A DNA stretch of 12,077 nt from Deferribacteres bacterium (GCA_020633655.1 JACKDF010000029.1:1-12077); one strand, 5' to 3'; shown: positions 1 to 7,803, numbered from the stretch's first letter. Numbers and translations: made by a program. The notes: a model not told the origin generated them from the sequence alone.

Positions 1-424
1 ACATACAATACATTTATTAGATTAAAGAAAATGGTGTCAAGACAGTGCAAAACCCTACAGAGCCTGCCTGCACTGAGTTAACCTTGTGCCAAGCATTGCC
101 GAAGCATCGTCGTGTCGAAGTCGGATTAAGTTCAACCAGGCATTTCGACAAGCTAAGTGACCGGTTGAACCTTCTCTTTTCACGCGAACTGTACCGTAAT
201 GCTAGCACAATTTCCAGGCCGTAAAACAGATATTTGCTTCTCATGTATGTTTGCGGCAGACTTTTAACGGCACGAATCAGTCAGCGTCTAAAGGAATGAA
301 AATATTGATATAGCACGTATTCCAATCAACAACACAGCAAAAAAACCTCACATTGATTCATTGCCAATTCATTTCTGAAAGCACTACTGATTTCTCCGCC
401 AATATCACACTTAAATTACAAAAA
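1..424. other. Non-coding stretch at the left edge, downstream of the OmpA-domain gene
   Basis: No convincing gene lies here. The one open frame of any size (17-244, minus) has low-complexity Ser/Leu/Arg-rich content, reads through the inverted repeats at 113-170, and matches no family I know. The stretch is the 3' side of the minus-strand gene ending at 425. I looked for a terminator hairpin followed by a T-run on that strand; a T-run is present (complement of the A-run near 340-346) but I see no convincing stem in front of it. Confidence 0.5.
113..170. repeat. Interleaved inverted repeats, probably a decayed interspersed palindrome
   Basis: Two perfect inverted repeats overlap here. TGTCGAA (113-119) pairs with TTCGACA (144-150), and GTTCAACC (130-137) pairs with GGTTGAAC (163-170). 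Because the arms interleave, both stems can form together only as a pseudoknot; otherwise they are alternatives. The core around 144-170 (TTCGACAAGCT, then GTGACCGGTTGA) resembles the short 'TTCGACAAGCTCAG...' palindromic units that I recall as frequent in intergenic DNA of many unrelated bacteria. No other copy was noticed in this window, so repeat status is inferred from resemblance. Confidence 0.45.
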
Positions 425-1285
425 TTACTGGGCCACCAGTTCCACACGACGGTTTTTTGCCTGACCATCCGCGGTGGTATTCGACATCACTGGTGATGTG
501 GGTCCAGCACCAAAAGGAACCAAACGGGATGCGGTAATACCGCTCGTATTGACCAAAGCATTGACAACTGCTGTAGCACGGGCTTGGGATAGTTTGACAT
601 TAAAATCGAAAGTACCAACATTGTCTGTGTGACCAACTACATAAAGTTTGAGATTGGGATTAGCTTTGAGCATTCTGGCAATTTCAAAAATAGTTTTTTC
701 CGACTCCTTTTTTATTTCTGATTGACCTGAATCAAAGTAAATGCCGTAGACTGAAGCTTTTCCAGTTTCCCGAATCCCCTTCACCAGACTTTCAGCATCA
801 GCAACCACATCTTGTTCCATTGATTGTTTTTCAACCATATTAACTTTATACATTCCGCCGCTGCCTGCATCAACCATGACCCAAATTTCGGTATTGTTTT
901 TGACGATCTTCAAAGTCACATAGTGATTTCCGCCATCTTCATATTCATAGATTTTCTCCCCCCCAATGACTTTGGCTGCGTTCGTATAATTTGCAACAAT
1001 CTGCAGTCCACTTGGAAGTTTAATCCCGTCGTTGGCGTAATAGTCAAAATAGTAATGATGTCCTTCAATTGTTTGCATTTTATCAAAACCAAGTGGAAAA
1101 TCAAATCGATTAAAATCAAGTTCTTCATAGTTATAAATGTAAAAACCAGGCATACGGTTAAAAAGCGCGGGGTCTTTGCAGCCTTCACAATCGTTCGGAT
1201 CACCTGTCGCAAATACCTGATTGAATGTGGCTACAAATAAAAGTGAAATTGCCAAAAGATGTTTCCTCATACACTTTTCTTTCAT
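425..1285 (-). CDS. OmpA-family peptidoglycan-binding protein, exported
   Basis: This 286-residue protein probably anchors something in the cell envelope to peptidoglycan. Residues 7-27 form a signal peptide with a hydrophobic core and likely cleavage after VFA. Residues about 180-285 are a classic OmpA C-terminal domain: the GHTDNVG motif at 218-224, LSQAR at 232-236 and NRRVEL at 278-283. Asp221 and Arg236 have the exact 15-residue spacing of the pair that binds diaminopimelate in known OmpA domains. The middle (about 45-175) is rich in Tyr, Gly and Asp, is not a beta-barrel of OmpA length, and I do not recognise it as a named domain. A CxxC pair (Cys33, Cys36) lies just after the signal peptide. 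The start is uncertain: no clear Shine-Dalgarno precedes the ATG at 1285, and a second ATG at 1270 gives a 281-residue form with an equally good signal peptide. The gene appears monocistronic. The domain call is firm; the biological role is not. Confidence 0.9.
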   Translation of the reverse strand: MKEKCMRKHLLAISLLFVATFNQVFATGDPNDCEGCKDPALFNRMPGFYIYNYEELDFNRFDFPLGFDKMQTIEGHHYYFDYYANDGIKLPSGLQIVANYTNAAKVIGGEKIYEYEDGGNHYVTLKIVKNNTEIWVMVDAGSGGMYKVNMVEKQSMEQDVVADAESLVKGIRETGKASVYGIYFDSGQSEIKKESEKTIFEIARMLKANPNLKLYVVGHTDNVGTFDFNVKLSQARATAVVNALVNTSGITASRLVPFGAGPTSPVMSNTTADGQAKNRRVELVAQ

Positions 1286-1634
1286 GTTAAACTTGAGCTA
1301 CTTTTTGTTTATTAACATCGTAACTAAATTTCAATTCTGCTCAGTACCACTGAGGCACTTGACAGGAATTAAAATACAAACCAGTACGATTTGTTCATGC
1401 ATTGAATGCAACCGGGTAAAGTACCACAACTTATCGTAATTATCGGTAAAATCGTATTATTTAATGGATAATTTTTATACTCAATAACAAGATGAATGAG
1501 TCATTATAATAAAGAGGAAGCAGGGAGCCAAATTCAACAAAAAGATCATGTCTATTGCTTTTGTTATTTTTTAGTCCGTGGTTTAAAATAACAGCAATCT
1601 CTTGAAAACCCCACAGCGACTGATTTTCCTGTTA
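1286..1634. other. Spacer between chrA and the OmpA-domain gene, with small dyads
   Basis: No gene is supported here. The spacer should hold the promoter of the minus-strand OmpA-domain gene and the end of the pump operon transcript. Two compact dyads are visible: CTCAGT-ACC-ACTGAG (1340-1354) and TGCATT-G-AATGCA (1398-1410), and the heptamer GTACCAC occurs at 1344-1350 and again at 1421-1427. They could be operator sites for the downstream gene, but nothing identifies a regulator. I could not place a convincing -35/-10 pair. Confidence 0.4.
1555..1597 (-). terminator. Possible terminator hairpin of the RND-chrA operon
   Basis: TTGC (1555-1558) pairs with GCAA (1594-1597), and TGTTATTTT (1562-1570) pairs with AAAATAACA (1585-1593), leaving a three-base bulge and a 14-base loop. 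The hairpin starts about 38 bases past the chrA stop codon on the minus strand. The stem is A+T-rich and I see no T-run after it, so it is a weak terminator at best; it could also be an mRNA 3'-end stabiliser. Confidence 0.35.
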
Positions 1635-2789
1635 TCAGAAAAACTGCCCACTCGTCGTCAATAAAAATCCCAAAACAGCCCCGCCAATGATAACCCATGC
1701 AGAACTTACTTTTTTATAACGAAAACTCACGAATACGCTCAACACAGCAATCACCAAGGCTTTCCAGTCGAAAAGCACAGCCATGCCTAATTTGATAGTG
1801 ACGGCCACCATCAACCCCAGCGCACTGACATTTACGGCATCTAAAAATGCTGATGCCCACTTTGACTGTCTGAGTTTCGGAATGAGCGGATTCAATGCGG
1901 CGACGAAGAAAAATGAGGGGAGAAAAATGCCGACGGTCGCCAGAATGGCACCCCAGACGCCCTGGATTTGATAGCCGATAAAAGTCGCAGTGGAGAGCAC
2001 CGGACCAGGGGTAAACTGCCCGATAGCGATAGCGTCGAGCAATTCACCTTCCGTCAGCCAGCCCAAGTGGTTAACCAGTTCACCATCGAGATAGGCCACG
2101 AGCACATAGCCACTACCGAACAATACCGCACCGATTTTCAGGAATACCCAGAAAAGATGGGACAATGAGGCAGCAGAAACGACAACTGCACCTGTGGGCA
2201 CAAGAAGGGCGGATTTCTTAAAAAGGAATGGCAATACGAGTGCCTTTGTCCCCGGTGATTTTTCACCAAGTTTGAGCCAGAGCATACCAGCAACTCCACC
2301 GATCAAAATAGCTGCAATTTCATTGATGCCAGAAAGTGACATGACGATAACCGCAAAACCTATAACGCCAAGTTGCCAGCCTTTGAGCGCCTTTTTGCTC
2401 ATTTGAAACACAGCCATCAGGATGATGGAAATGACGGCGGGTTTCATGCCGAAAACAAAGGCGGCCAACTGGGGAACAGTGTGGTAGGTCGCGTACCCCC
2501 AGGCAAAGCCCCCGGTAATCACCGTTGCTGGTAAAATAAAGGTCAATCCTGCCAGCAGCAGCCCCTTCAAACCGGCGTGATGATACCCGCAGTGGATCGC
2601 CATTTCCGTTGAATTCGGCCCGGGGATGAGATTTGTGGCACCGACCAGATCGAGAAAGTGCTGCTCCGACATCCATTTGCGTTCCTGCACCACTTCCCGT
2701 TGCATCATCGCGATGTGTGCAGCAGGACCGCCGAAAGCAATGACCCCGAGTTTGAAAAAGAGTTTTGCGACTTCTATGGCTCTACTCAA
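1635..2789 (-). CDS. chrA: Chromate transporter ChrA, two-domain (CHR family)
   Basis: A 384-residue polytopic inner-membrane protein of the chromate ion transporter family. Its length and duplicated layout match the long-chain form made of two homologous CHR halves. The N-terminal half carries FGGPAAH (19-25) and PGPNS (56-60); the C-terminal half repeats the pattern as FGSGYVL (224-230) and GQFTPGPV (257-264). Characterised members expel chromate from the cytoplasm, but many homologues have never been tested, so the substrate is inferred from family. The start is a TTG two bases after the stop codon of the RND pump gene. It is well supported: AAGGAG sits seven bases upstream, inside the pump's last codons, and the first in-frame ATG would delete the FGGP motif. 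Translation is therefore probably coupled to the pump. No chrB-type regulator gene is seen beside it. It is the last gene of the operon. Confidence 0.92.
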   Translation of the reverse strand: MSRAIEVAKLFFKLGVIAFGGPAAHIAMMQREVVQERKWMSEQHFLDLVGATNLIPGPNSTEMAIHCGYHHAGLKGLLLAGLTFILPATVITGGFAWGYATYHTVPQLAAFVFGMKPAVISIILMAVFQMSKKALKGWQLGVIGFAVIVMSLSGINEIAAILIGGVAGMLWLKLGEKSPGTKALVLPFLFKKSALLVPTGAVVVSAASLSHLFWVFLKIGAVLFGSGYVLVAYLDGELVNHLGWLTEGELLDAIAIGQFTPGPVLSTATFIGYQIQGVWGAILATVGIFLPSFFFVAALNPLIPKLRQSKWASAFLDAVNVSALGLMVAVTIKLGMAVLFDWKALVIAVLSVFVSFRYKKVSSAWVIIGGAVLGFLLTTSGQFF

Positions 2790-2791
2790 CT

Positions 2792-5700
2792 TTATGCTCC
2801 TTGGACGCTCGGTACTGCTTCTTTTCCAAATTTAAATTTTTCCAGAAGACCATAAAAACTGATGTAGGCGGCTGGTATGAGAACCAGTGTGATCAGCGTA
2901 CTGGTCGTAAGTCCGCCGATGACAGCGCGCGCCAGGGATGCCTGAATTTCTCCTCCCGCGCCAGTACCAAAGGATAATGGCAGCATACCGAGAACGGTCG
3001 TACATGTCGTCATCAAAATCGGGCGCAGCCGCAATCTTCCCGACTGCAGAACAGCGTCAATGACACTAAGATTGTGCTCACGACGCATCAGGTTGATGTA
3101 GTCGATGAGAACAATCGCGTTGTTGACCACAATGCCAATCAACATGACGATTCCCATCAGGCTTTGTACGTTCAAAGACGTACCGGTAATGAGAAGCGTC
3201 GGTACGACACCGATAAATGCCAGGGGCACGGTCAACATAACGATGATCGGATCGAGAAAACGTTCGAATTGCGCTGCCATCACCATGTAAATCAAAATGA
3301 TAGCCATAAAGATCGACAAAAGAAAATCCTGCTGTGCTTTCTGCTGTTCTTCGTATTCACCGCTGTAGAATATTGAAAAACCGGCCGGTAACGGAAAGTT
3401 ACGCAACTCCTGGCGTACCTTATCGACCACATCCACGAGGGCAGCGCCACTTTGCAAATTGGCCGTAATGTAAGTCACCCGTTGCCCATCGAGTCGCTGG
3501 ATATCGGTAGGGCTGCGTCGGCGAAGGGTATGCACCACCGAAGAAACCGGTAAAATGCGCCCGGCATCGGTACGGATCGAAACATTTTCCAGATCGAGTG
3601 TGCTCAATCGATCCTTGGGTTGCAAACGCACAACGATGGGGAATTCTTCGCCGCCCTCGCGGTATACACCAGCCTGGGTGCCACCAATATTGGTTTGAAT
3701 CACCCGGGCAACATCACTGACAGACAAACCGAGATCAGCAATCTTTTCCCGGTCGATAATGAGGTTTTGCTCAGGACGGCCTTCCCGCCGGCTCACCCGT
3801 GTATCTTTTATCTCCGGTACTTTCTGCATAATTGCGATGATTTCATGAGCGATTTGATCGGCAATATCCAGATCGTACCCCCGCAATTCCATTTGAATGG
3901 CTTCACCACCACCGGAGCCAAACAACCGCCGCAGCATCCACAAACCGGACTGGGCCTGTACGCGTAATTCCGCACCGGGAATCTTGCCCTCAATACTTTT
4001 GCGAATGTTGTCGGCGATGATGAAGCTGTCTATTGTACGCTCATTGGCATTTTTTAACGAGAGTTCCACCTGGGCATCACCCGGATGCATTTCGATGGTT
4101 ACGTGCTTTACCTGATCCATAGGCGTCGCTTCTTTGACGATGCGTTCCAGGGCGAAGAGATATTCATTTACGATGGCGATATTTGTACCCTGGGCCATTT
4201 CCAGTTCGACTTCAATTTCATCCGCGTCGGTTTGCGGTGCAAGTTCAACGGGAATCAGCGGCCACAGAAAGAACGTGATTACAAGCAAAATGCCAGTAAC
4301 GGCAAAAACGATTCTCCGGTGATGCACTGCACCAGCTAAAAGACGAGAGTAGGAGTTCTCGACTTTGTGAAACCATGTACCCGTATGGGCTTCCTTTTTA
4401 CCGGAGTCGGATTTTGCTTTTTTGCCTATGGTTAAAAACCGGCTGCTGAGCATGGGCACGAGGGAGGTCGCAATTAAAAGCGAACAGGCCAGCGCGAAAA
4501 CAACCACCAGCGCCAATTCCTGAAAAAGCATGCCCGAGATCGTATGCATGAAAACGACCGGCAGAAAAATAACACACGTCGTTAAAGTAGAGGCGATGAT
4601 GGCACCGGTGACCTGGCTGGTTCCTACTAAGGCACTTTCGGTTAAATCGCGGCCATTTTCCCGCAACCGCACAATATTTTCCAGAACCACAATGGCATTA
4701 TCGACGATCAATCCGATCCCCAATGCCAGTCCGCCAAAACTCATCTGGTTCAATGTCAGGTCATTGAAATAAAGCAAACCGAAGGTCGCAATGATGGAAA
4801 TGGGAATGGACACGGCGATGATGAAAGTGGTTGATCCATTTCGCAAAAAGACGTACAGGATGAAAATAGCCAGCATTCCACCCCAAATTGCCGACTTCTG
4901 TACGTTGTTGATGGAATTTTGAATAAATTCACTTTGATCGATGACCATGAGCAGTTCGAGATCGTCCCGTTCCTCATTTATCTTCGCCATGACTTTTCGT
5001 GCTTCATAAGCGACGGCGACCGTATTGGTGCCCGATTGCTTGCGAATTCCCATGCGAACCATCGGCTGACCGTCGATCTGCACCAACCGGTTGATGTCCT
5101 GATAACCATCGATGACCTCCGCTACATCTCGGATGCGAATGGCTTTGCCGTCCACAATGGTGATGATGGTGCTGGCAATTTCGTCGAGGGATTGGTACTC
5201 GCCACGTGTGCGCACGTACATATCGCTCAAACCTTCGCGCATGTCACCCCCCGGCAGGGTAATATTTTCGCGCGTTAAAGCCTGTTGCACATCCGTTGCC
5301 GAAAGCCGGCTCGATGCAAGACGATCGCGTTTGAGTCGCACCTGAATTTCCCGATAAACCCCGCCCCAGACATCCACGGAACCGACACCGGGGAGCTGCT
5401 CGAATCGATGTGAAATTTCCCGCTCGAGAATGCGTGTCAGGCGTTCCATACCCATCGCGGATTTGGCGCCTAAAATCACCACGGGAAAATTATCCGGATC
5501 AAATTTCCACAACCGTGGTGATTCAACTTCTGGCGGAAAATCATCACGAATTCGATCCAGGGCAGCACGCACATCGTTTGACGCTTCATCGATGTTTGTA
5601 CCCTGTGCAAATTCGATGCTTACGGTGCTGCGGCCTTCTTCGCTGCTCGAGCGAATTTTTTCAATATTCGGCACGCTGGCGATGGCATTCTCTACGCGGT

Positions 5701-5893
5701 CCGTGATTATTTTTTCAATTTCTTCCGGCCCGACGTTTGGATAGTGGGTTCGAATCGCAAGTCGGGGATATTCAATTTGCGGGAGCAAATCGATGGGCAG
5801 ATAATAAAACCCCATGATACCAAGCACGATGACAATGAGAAAAACCATCGTGGTGGCAACCGGTCGATGAACTGCTGTTCTTGAAATATTCAT
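2792..5893 (-). CDS. RND-family efflux pump, inner-membrane permease (HAE1/AcrB-like)
   Basis: A 1033-residue proton-driven transporter of the resistance-nodulation-division superfamily, the usual length for the family. It begins MNISRTAVHRP with the first transmembrane helix at about 11-34, then a large periplasmic porter loop, a central helix bundle (about 335-480), a second periplasmic loop, and a C-terminal bundle (about 855-1015). The pattern is that of the hydrophobe/amphiphile (HAE1) branch, not the heavy-metal CzcA branch. The helix-4 motif is VDNAIVVLEN, so the first proton-relay Asp (Asp398) is kept while the second is Asn399. In helix 10 the usual Lys is replaced by Asn (VVNNAIVLID, Asn924). 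I chose the ATG at 5893 because the frame opens further only through a TTG at 5947 that lies in the loop of a strong hairpin, and RND pumps normally start a few residues before the first helix. It follows its adaptor gene and directly precedes chrA. Substrate unknown; drugs, lipids or other amphiphiles are likelier than metal cations. Confidence 0.95.
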   Translation of the reverse strand: MNISRTAVHRPVATTMVFLIVIVLGIMGFYYLPIDLLPQIEYPRLAIRTHYPNVGPEEIEKIITDRVENAIASVPNIEKIRSSSEEGRSTVSIEFAQGTNIDEASNDVRAALDRIRDDFPPEVESPRLWKFDPDNFPVVILGAKSAMGMERLTRILEREISHRFEQLPGVGSVDVWGGVYREIQVRLKRDRLASSRLSATDVQQALTRENITLPGGDMREGLSDMYVRTRGEYQSLDEIASTIITIVDGKAIRIRDVAEVIDGYQDINRLVQIDGQPMVRMGIRKQSGTNTVAVAYEARKVMAKINEERDDLELLMVIDQSEFIQNSINNVQKSAIWGGMLAIFILYVFLRNGSTTFIIAVSIPISIIATFGLLYFNDLTLNQMSFGGLALGIGLIVDNAIVVLENIVRLRENGRDLTESALVGTSQVTGAIIASTLTTCVIFLPVVFMHTISGMLFQELALVVVFALACSLLIATSLVPMLSSRFLTIGKKAKSDSGKKEAHTGTWFHKVENSYSRLLAGAVHHRRIVFAVTGILLVITFFLWPLIPVELAPQTDADEIEVELEMAQGTNIAIVNEYLFALERIVKEATPMDQVKHVTIEMHPGDAQVELSLKNANERTIDSFIIADNIRKSIEGKIPGAELRVQAQSGLWMLRRLFGSGGGEAIQMELRGYDLDIADQIAHEIIAIMQKVPEIKDTRVSRREGRPEQNLIIDREKIADLGLSVSDVARVIQTNIGGTQAGVYREGGEEFPIVVRLQPKDRLSTLDLENVSIRTDAGRILPVSSVVHTLRRRSPTDIQRLDGQRVTYITANLQSGAALVDVVDKVRQELRNFPLPAGFSIFYSGEYEEQQKAQQDFLLSIFMAIILIYMVMAAQFERFLDPIIVMLTVPLAFIGVVPTLLITGTSLNVQSLMGIVMLIGIVVNNAIVLIDYINLMRREHNLSVIDAVLQSGRLRLRPILMTTCTTVLGMLPLSFGTGAGGEIQASLARAVIGGLTTSTLITLVLIPAAYISFYGLLEKFKFGKEAVPSVQGA
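2797..2802 (-). promoter_or_regulatory. Shine-Dalgarno that fixes the TTG start of chrA
   Basis: The minus strand reads AAGGAG here, followed by a seven-base spacer and the TTG at 2789. The site lies within the final codons of the upstream RND pump gene, so a ribosome ending the pump could re-initiate on chrA. This is what makes the non-ATG start believable. Confidence 0.75.
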
Positions 5894-5929
5894 ATTATTT
5901 AATCTCAATTTGGGCTTTTGTATCTGTTT

Positions 5930-5962
5930 ATCCTTACGAAGGTTCAAAACCTTCGCAAGGAT
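5930..5962. repeat. Strong intergenic hairpin between adaptor and pump genes
   Basis: A near-perfect palindrome: ATCCTT (5930-5935) and CGAAGGTT (5937-5944) pair with AACCTTCG (5948-5955) and AAGGAT (5957-5962) around a three-base loop (CAA), with a single A-C mismatch. It forms equally well on either strand. On the transcribed strand no T-run follows, so it is unlikely to be a full terminator. It sits 37 bases before the pump start and 33 bases after the adaptor stop, where it could tune relative expression by mRNA processing or partial attenuation, or it may be a copy of a dispersed palindromic repeat. Confidence 0.6.
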
Positions 5963-5995
5963 GCTTCGGACAAAACAGTTATATACCTATCACGA

Positions 5996-7345
5996 TTAAT
6001 TAGTAGTGTTTGCTTTCTGTGTGCTATCTGTTGTACCGGTTTTTTGTTGTTCCATCAAAGCTTGCATCAAATCTTCTTTTTGCAGATTCTGTAACTGCTC
6101 AACCCAGCCCCAATTCACCGGACGTACACGGGCGGTTGGTGCTTCTTCGCTGAGCAAATGCTGGCCGAGAGTAACCACCCAACTGTCTTTCTCAATGCCG
6201 ACAACACCGGCTTCCATGCGTCCGCGGGCAATGATCTCGACAGGAACAAACTTGAAGGGCATTGGTTCAGTCAGCGCCATCGCCTGGGTGCTGCCCAGCC
6301 GGCCAACCGGTTCACGATTCATGCCTTCTGTGGTGACCCAAACACCGGTAACGCCCTTGATCGGATGCTCATACAATGCGCTGAGGGGAACAAGCGTCGC
6401 CTGTTCACTTTCGCCGTAAAAAATATCAACTGTTACGAACATGCCCGGCTTTAGGCTACGATCCGGATTTGGCAGATCGATTTCAGCATCGGTGCTGTGG
6501 GTGACAGGATGAAGGAAAGGAGAGATACGGGCCACCGGCGCGGAGGACGGTCCGCCGCCCATGGTTGAGGCAAAAATTTCACTTCGTTGCCCCTCTTCGA
6601 TATAATTGAGCATACGATCGGTGAGCACTACATCAACCCGAACATTATCCAATTGGCCGATGGTGAACAGACGGGTACTCTGGTTGACCAGCATCCCAAC
6701 TTCCGCATTACGGTTACCGATGCTGCCGGCTATGGGGGCTCGAATCACGGTTTGCGATAAATTTTCCTGCTGTTCTTCGACATTGGCTTGCGCTTGTTCA
6801 ACCCGCGCAATGGCCAGCTCGACACTCGCAGAAGCGCCAACAGCACGGGTCTGCATGGTTTCCAGTTCTGCTGCACTGGCCAGTTGTTTTTCCGCCAAAG
6901 TTTGCATTCGATGCAGCTCCGATTCGATTTCTTTCAATTGCGCTTCGGCTTGCTTGCGCTGCGCAATAGCAATTTGATAAGAGGCCGTTGCCTGCTTCAG
7001 CCGTTCACGAAATTCCTTGTCCCGCAAGCGAATCAGCTCCTGCCCTTTTACGACGGATTCTCCATTTGTCACCAACGCGTCGGTGATAACGGCGCTTATT
7101 TCCGGATAAATTGCAACCTGATTTTTTGCGCGGACAACGCCACTCAGGCGTTGTGTGAGGGGCAAACTTCCCTGCCTGGCTTGCACCGCCTCAATTGCAG
7201 GAATCGGTTTGTTAGACTTAACCTCTGCAGGATCCGTATCCTTCGAACACGCAAATGGTGTCACTGCAAGGAATGAAAAATAAAGCAGAACCAACAGATT
7301 TCGTGATTTCACTTTATTTGATCGCTTTTCGTATGTTGTTCTCAT
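5996..7345 (-). CDS. RND efflux periplasmic adaptor (membrane fusion protein)
   Basis: The adaptor that links the downstream RND pump to an outer-membrane channel. From the chosen start it has 449 residues. A hydrophobic segment (about 16-32) ends in PFAC-SKD; Cys33 may be lipidated, although the residue three before it is Pro, so the lipobox is not canonical. Then come the first half of a lipoyl/barrel-sandwich domain (about 60-108), a Gln/Glu/Ala-rich alpha-hairpin coiled coil (about 110-196), the second lipoyl half opening with RAPIAGSIG (202-210), a beta-barrel with the LKPGMFV motif (298-304), and a membrane-proximal domain. The tail is Gln/Thr-rich. The start is ambiguous: an upstream ATG at 7396 would add 17 residues and make an oddly long n-region, a GTG at 7312 would give the neatest signal peptide, and none has a clear Shine-Dalgarno. 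First gene of the pump operon. No TolC-like gene lies in the window, so an outer-membrane partner must be encoded elsewhere. Confidence 0.92.
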   Translation of the reverse strand: MRTTYEKRSNKVKSRNLLVLLYFSFLAVTPFACSKDTDPAEVKSNKPIPAIEAVQARQGSLPLTQRLSGVVRAKNQVAIYPEISAVITDALVTNGESVVKGQELIRLRDKEFRERLKQATASYQIAIAQRKQAEAQLKEIESELHRMQTLAEKQLASAAELETMQTRAVGASASVELAIARVEQAQANVEEQQENLSQTVIRAPIAGSIGNRNAEVGMLVNQSTRLFTIGQLDNVRVDVVLTDRMLNYIEEGQRSEIFASTMGGGPSSAPVARISPFLHPVTHSTDAEIDLPNPDRSLKPGMFVTVDIFYGESEQATLVPLSALYEHPIKGVTGVWVTTEGMNREPVGRLGSTQAMALTEPMPFKFVPVEIIARGRMEAGVVGIEKDSWVVTLGQHLLSEEAPTARVRPVNWGWVEQLQNLQKEDLMQALMEQQKTGTTDSTQKANTTN

Positions 7346-7413
7346 ATCGTAGGTCAGTTTTCTTGTATTTGTGAGTGGAAGGAATGTGAATTTCATGCTC
7401 TTGCAAGCATGCC

Positions 7414-7442
7414 TTTATAGTACGCTAAAATTAGTCGTTTAA
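7414..7442 (-). promoter_or_regulatory. Candidate sigma-70-like promoter for the RND-chrA operon
   Basis: On the minus strand TTAAAC (7437-7442) is separated by 17 bases from TATAAA (7414-7419). The -10 box is good and the -35 box poor. Transcription would begin near 7407, only about 11 bases before the ATG at 7396, which favours one of the downstream starts of the adaptor gene. This is a visual match only. Confidence 0.3.
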
Positions 7443-7788
7443 ATTCAAAAATCCAAAATGAAAATAGGATGTGCCAGGTGAGACGGGTTTCAGAATTGCC
7501 AGAGAGACAATGATTTACAAAAGTTCAATTGTTTGTCGTCCAAAATTTGATTTGAAGTGAGCTTTCCTTAAAACTGTCCGTTTCAAAACTGCATTGAAAT
7601 CTCACGAAGACGTATTTCTAACTTTTCGTACCGGATATAATTAATCTACCAAACCTTATATAACCATTGAATTACGCATTTTTTTCAGTAATCGTGTAAT
7701 ATTTGTCAGATTATGCTTGGCAACTTTTGAATCGAATAAATTGATAGAAATAGTAAAAATCCCTACTTAAAAATATCATCAAAAATCC

Positions 7789-7800
7789 AAGGAAAGGAAG
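7789..7800 (+). promoter_or_regulatory. Strong Shine-Dalgarno of the nuclease-like gene
   Basis: AAGGAAAGGAAG ends three bases before the ATG at 7804, giving AGGA-type pairing at good spacing from its left half. It is far better than the start contexts of the neighbouring minus-strand genes and fixes the start. Confidence 0.7.
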
Positions 7801-7803
7801 CAT

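Larger units (their letters stand above)
7397..7803. other. Divergent spacer between the pump operon and the nuclease-like gene
   Basis: This A+T-rich 407-base spacer separates divergently transcribed genes and must carry promoters for both. I see the candidate minus-strand promoter noted separately and a strong Shine-Dalgarno at the right end. I found no open frame with a plausible product, no tRNA-like fold, no direct repeats suggestive of an insertion, and no convincing -35/-10 pair for the plus-strand gene. Confidence 0.4.

Noticed and set aside
17..244. Minus-strand open frame of 75 codons
   Set aside because: It reads through the interleaved inverted repeats, has a repeat-like SLSLSK segment and no family resemblance.
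824..1240. Plus-strand open frame opposite the OmpA-domain gene
   Set aside because: It is antisense to a gene with clear domain motifs and has no ribosome site or recognisable product.
2320..2676. Alternative minus-strand frame of 118 codons within chrA
   Set aside because: It overlaps conserved ChrA motifs in another frame and encodes an Arg/His-rich sequence without family features.
4919..5278. Plus-strand open frame of 119 codons inside the RND pump gene
   Set aside because: It is the complementary-strand shadow of a strongly conserved coding region.
5894..5947. Upstream TTG extension of the RND pump
   Set aside because: The added residues are Lys-rich and unlike RND N-termini, and the TTG sits in the loop of a hairpin.
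6788..7276. Plus-strand open frame of 162 codons opposite the adaptor gene
   Set aside because: It mirrors the coiled-coil-coding part of the adaptor; composition bias explains its length.
7397..7803. Possible small RNA or mobile-element remnant in the divergent spacer
   Set aside because: No strong stem, terminal repeats or target duplications could be found; only A+T-rich sequence.
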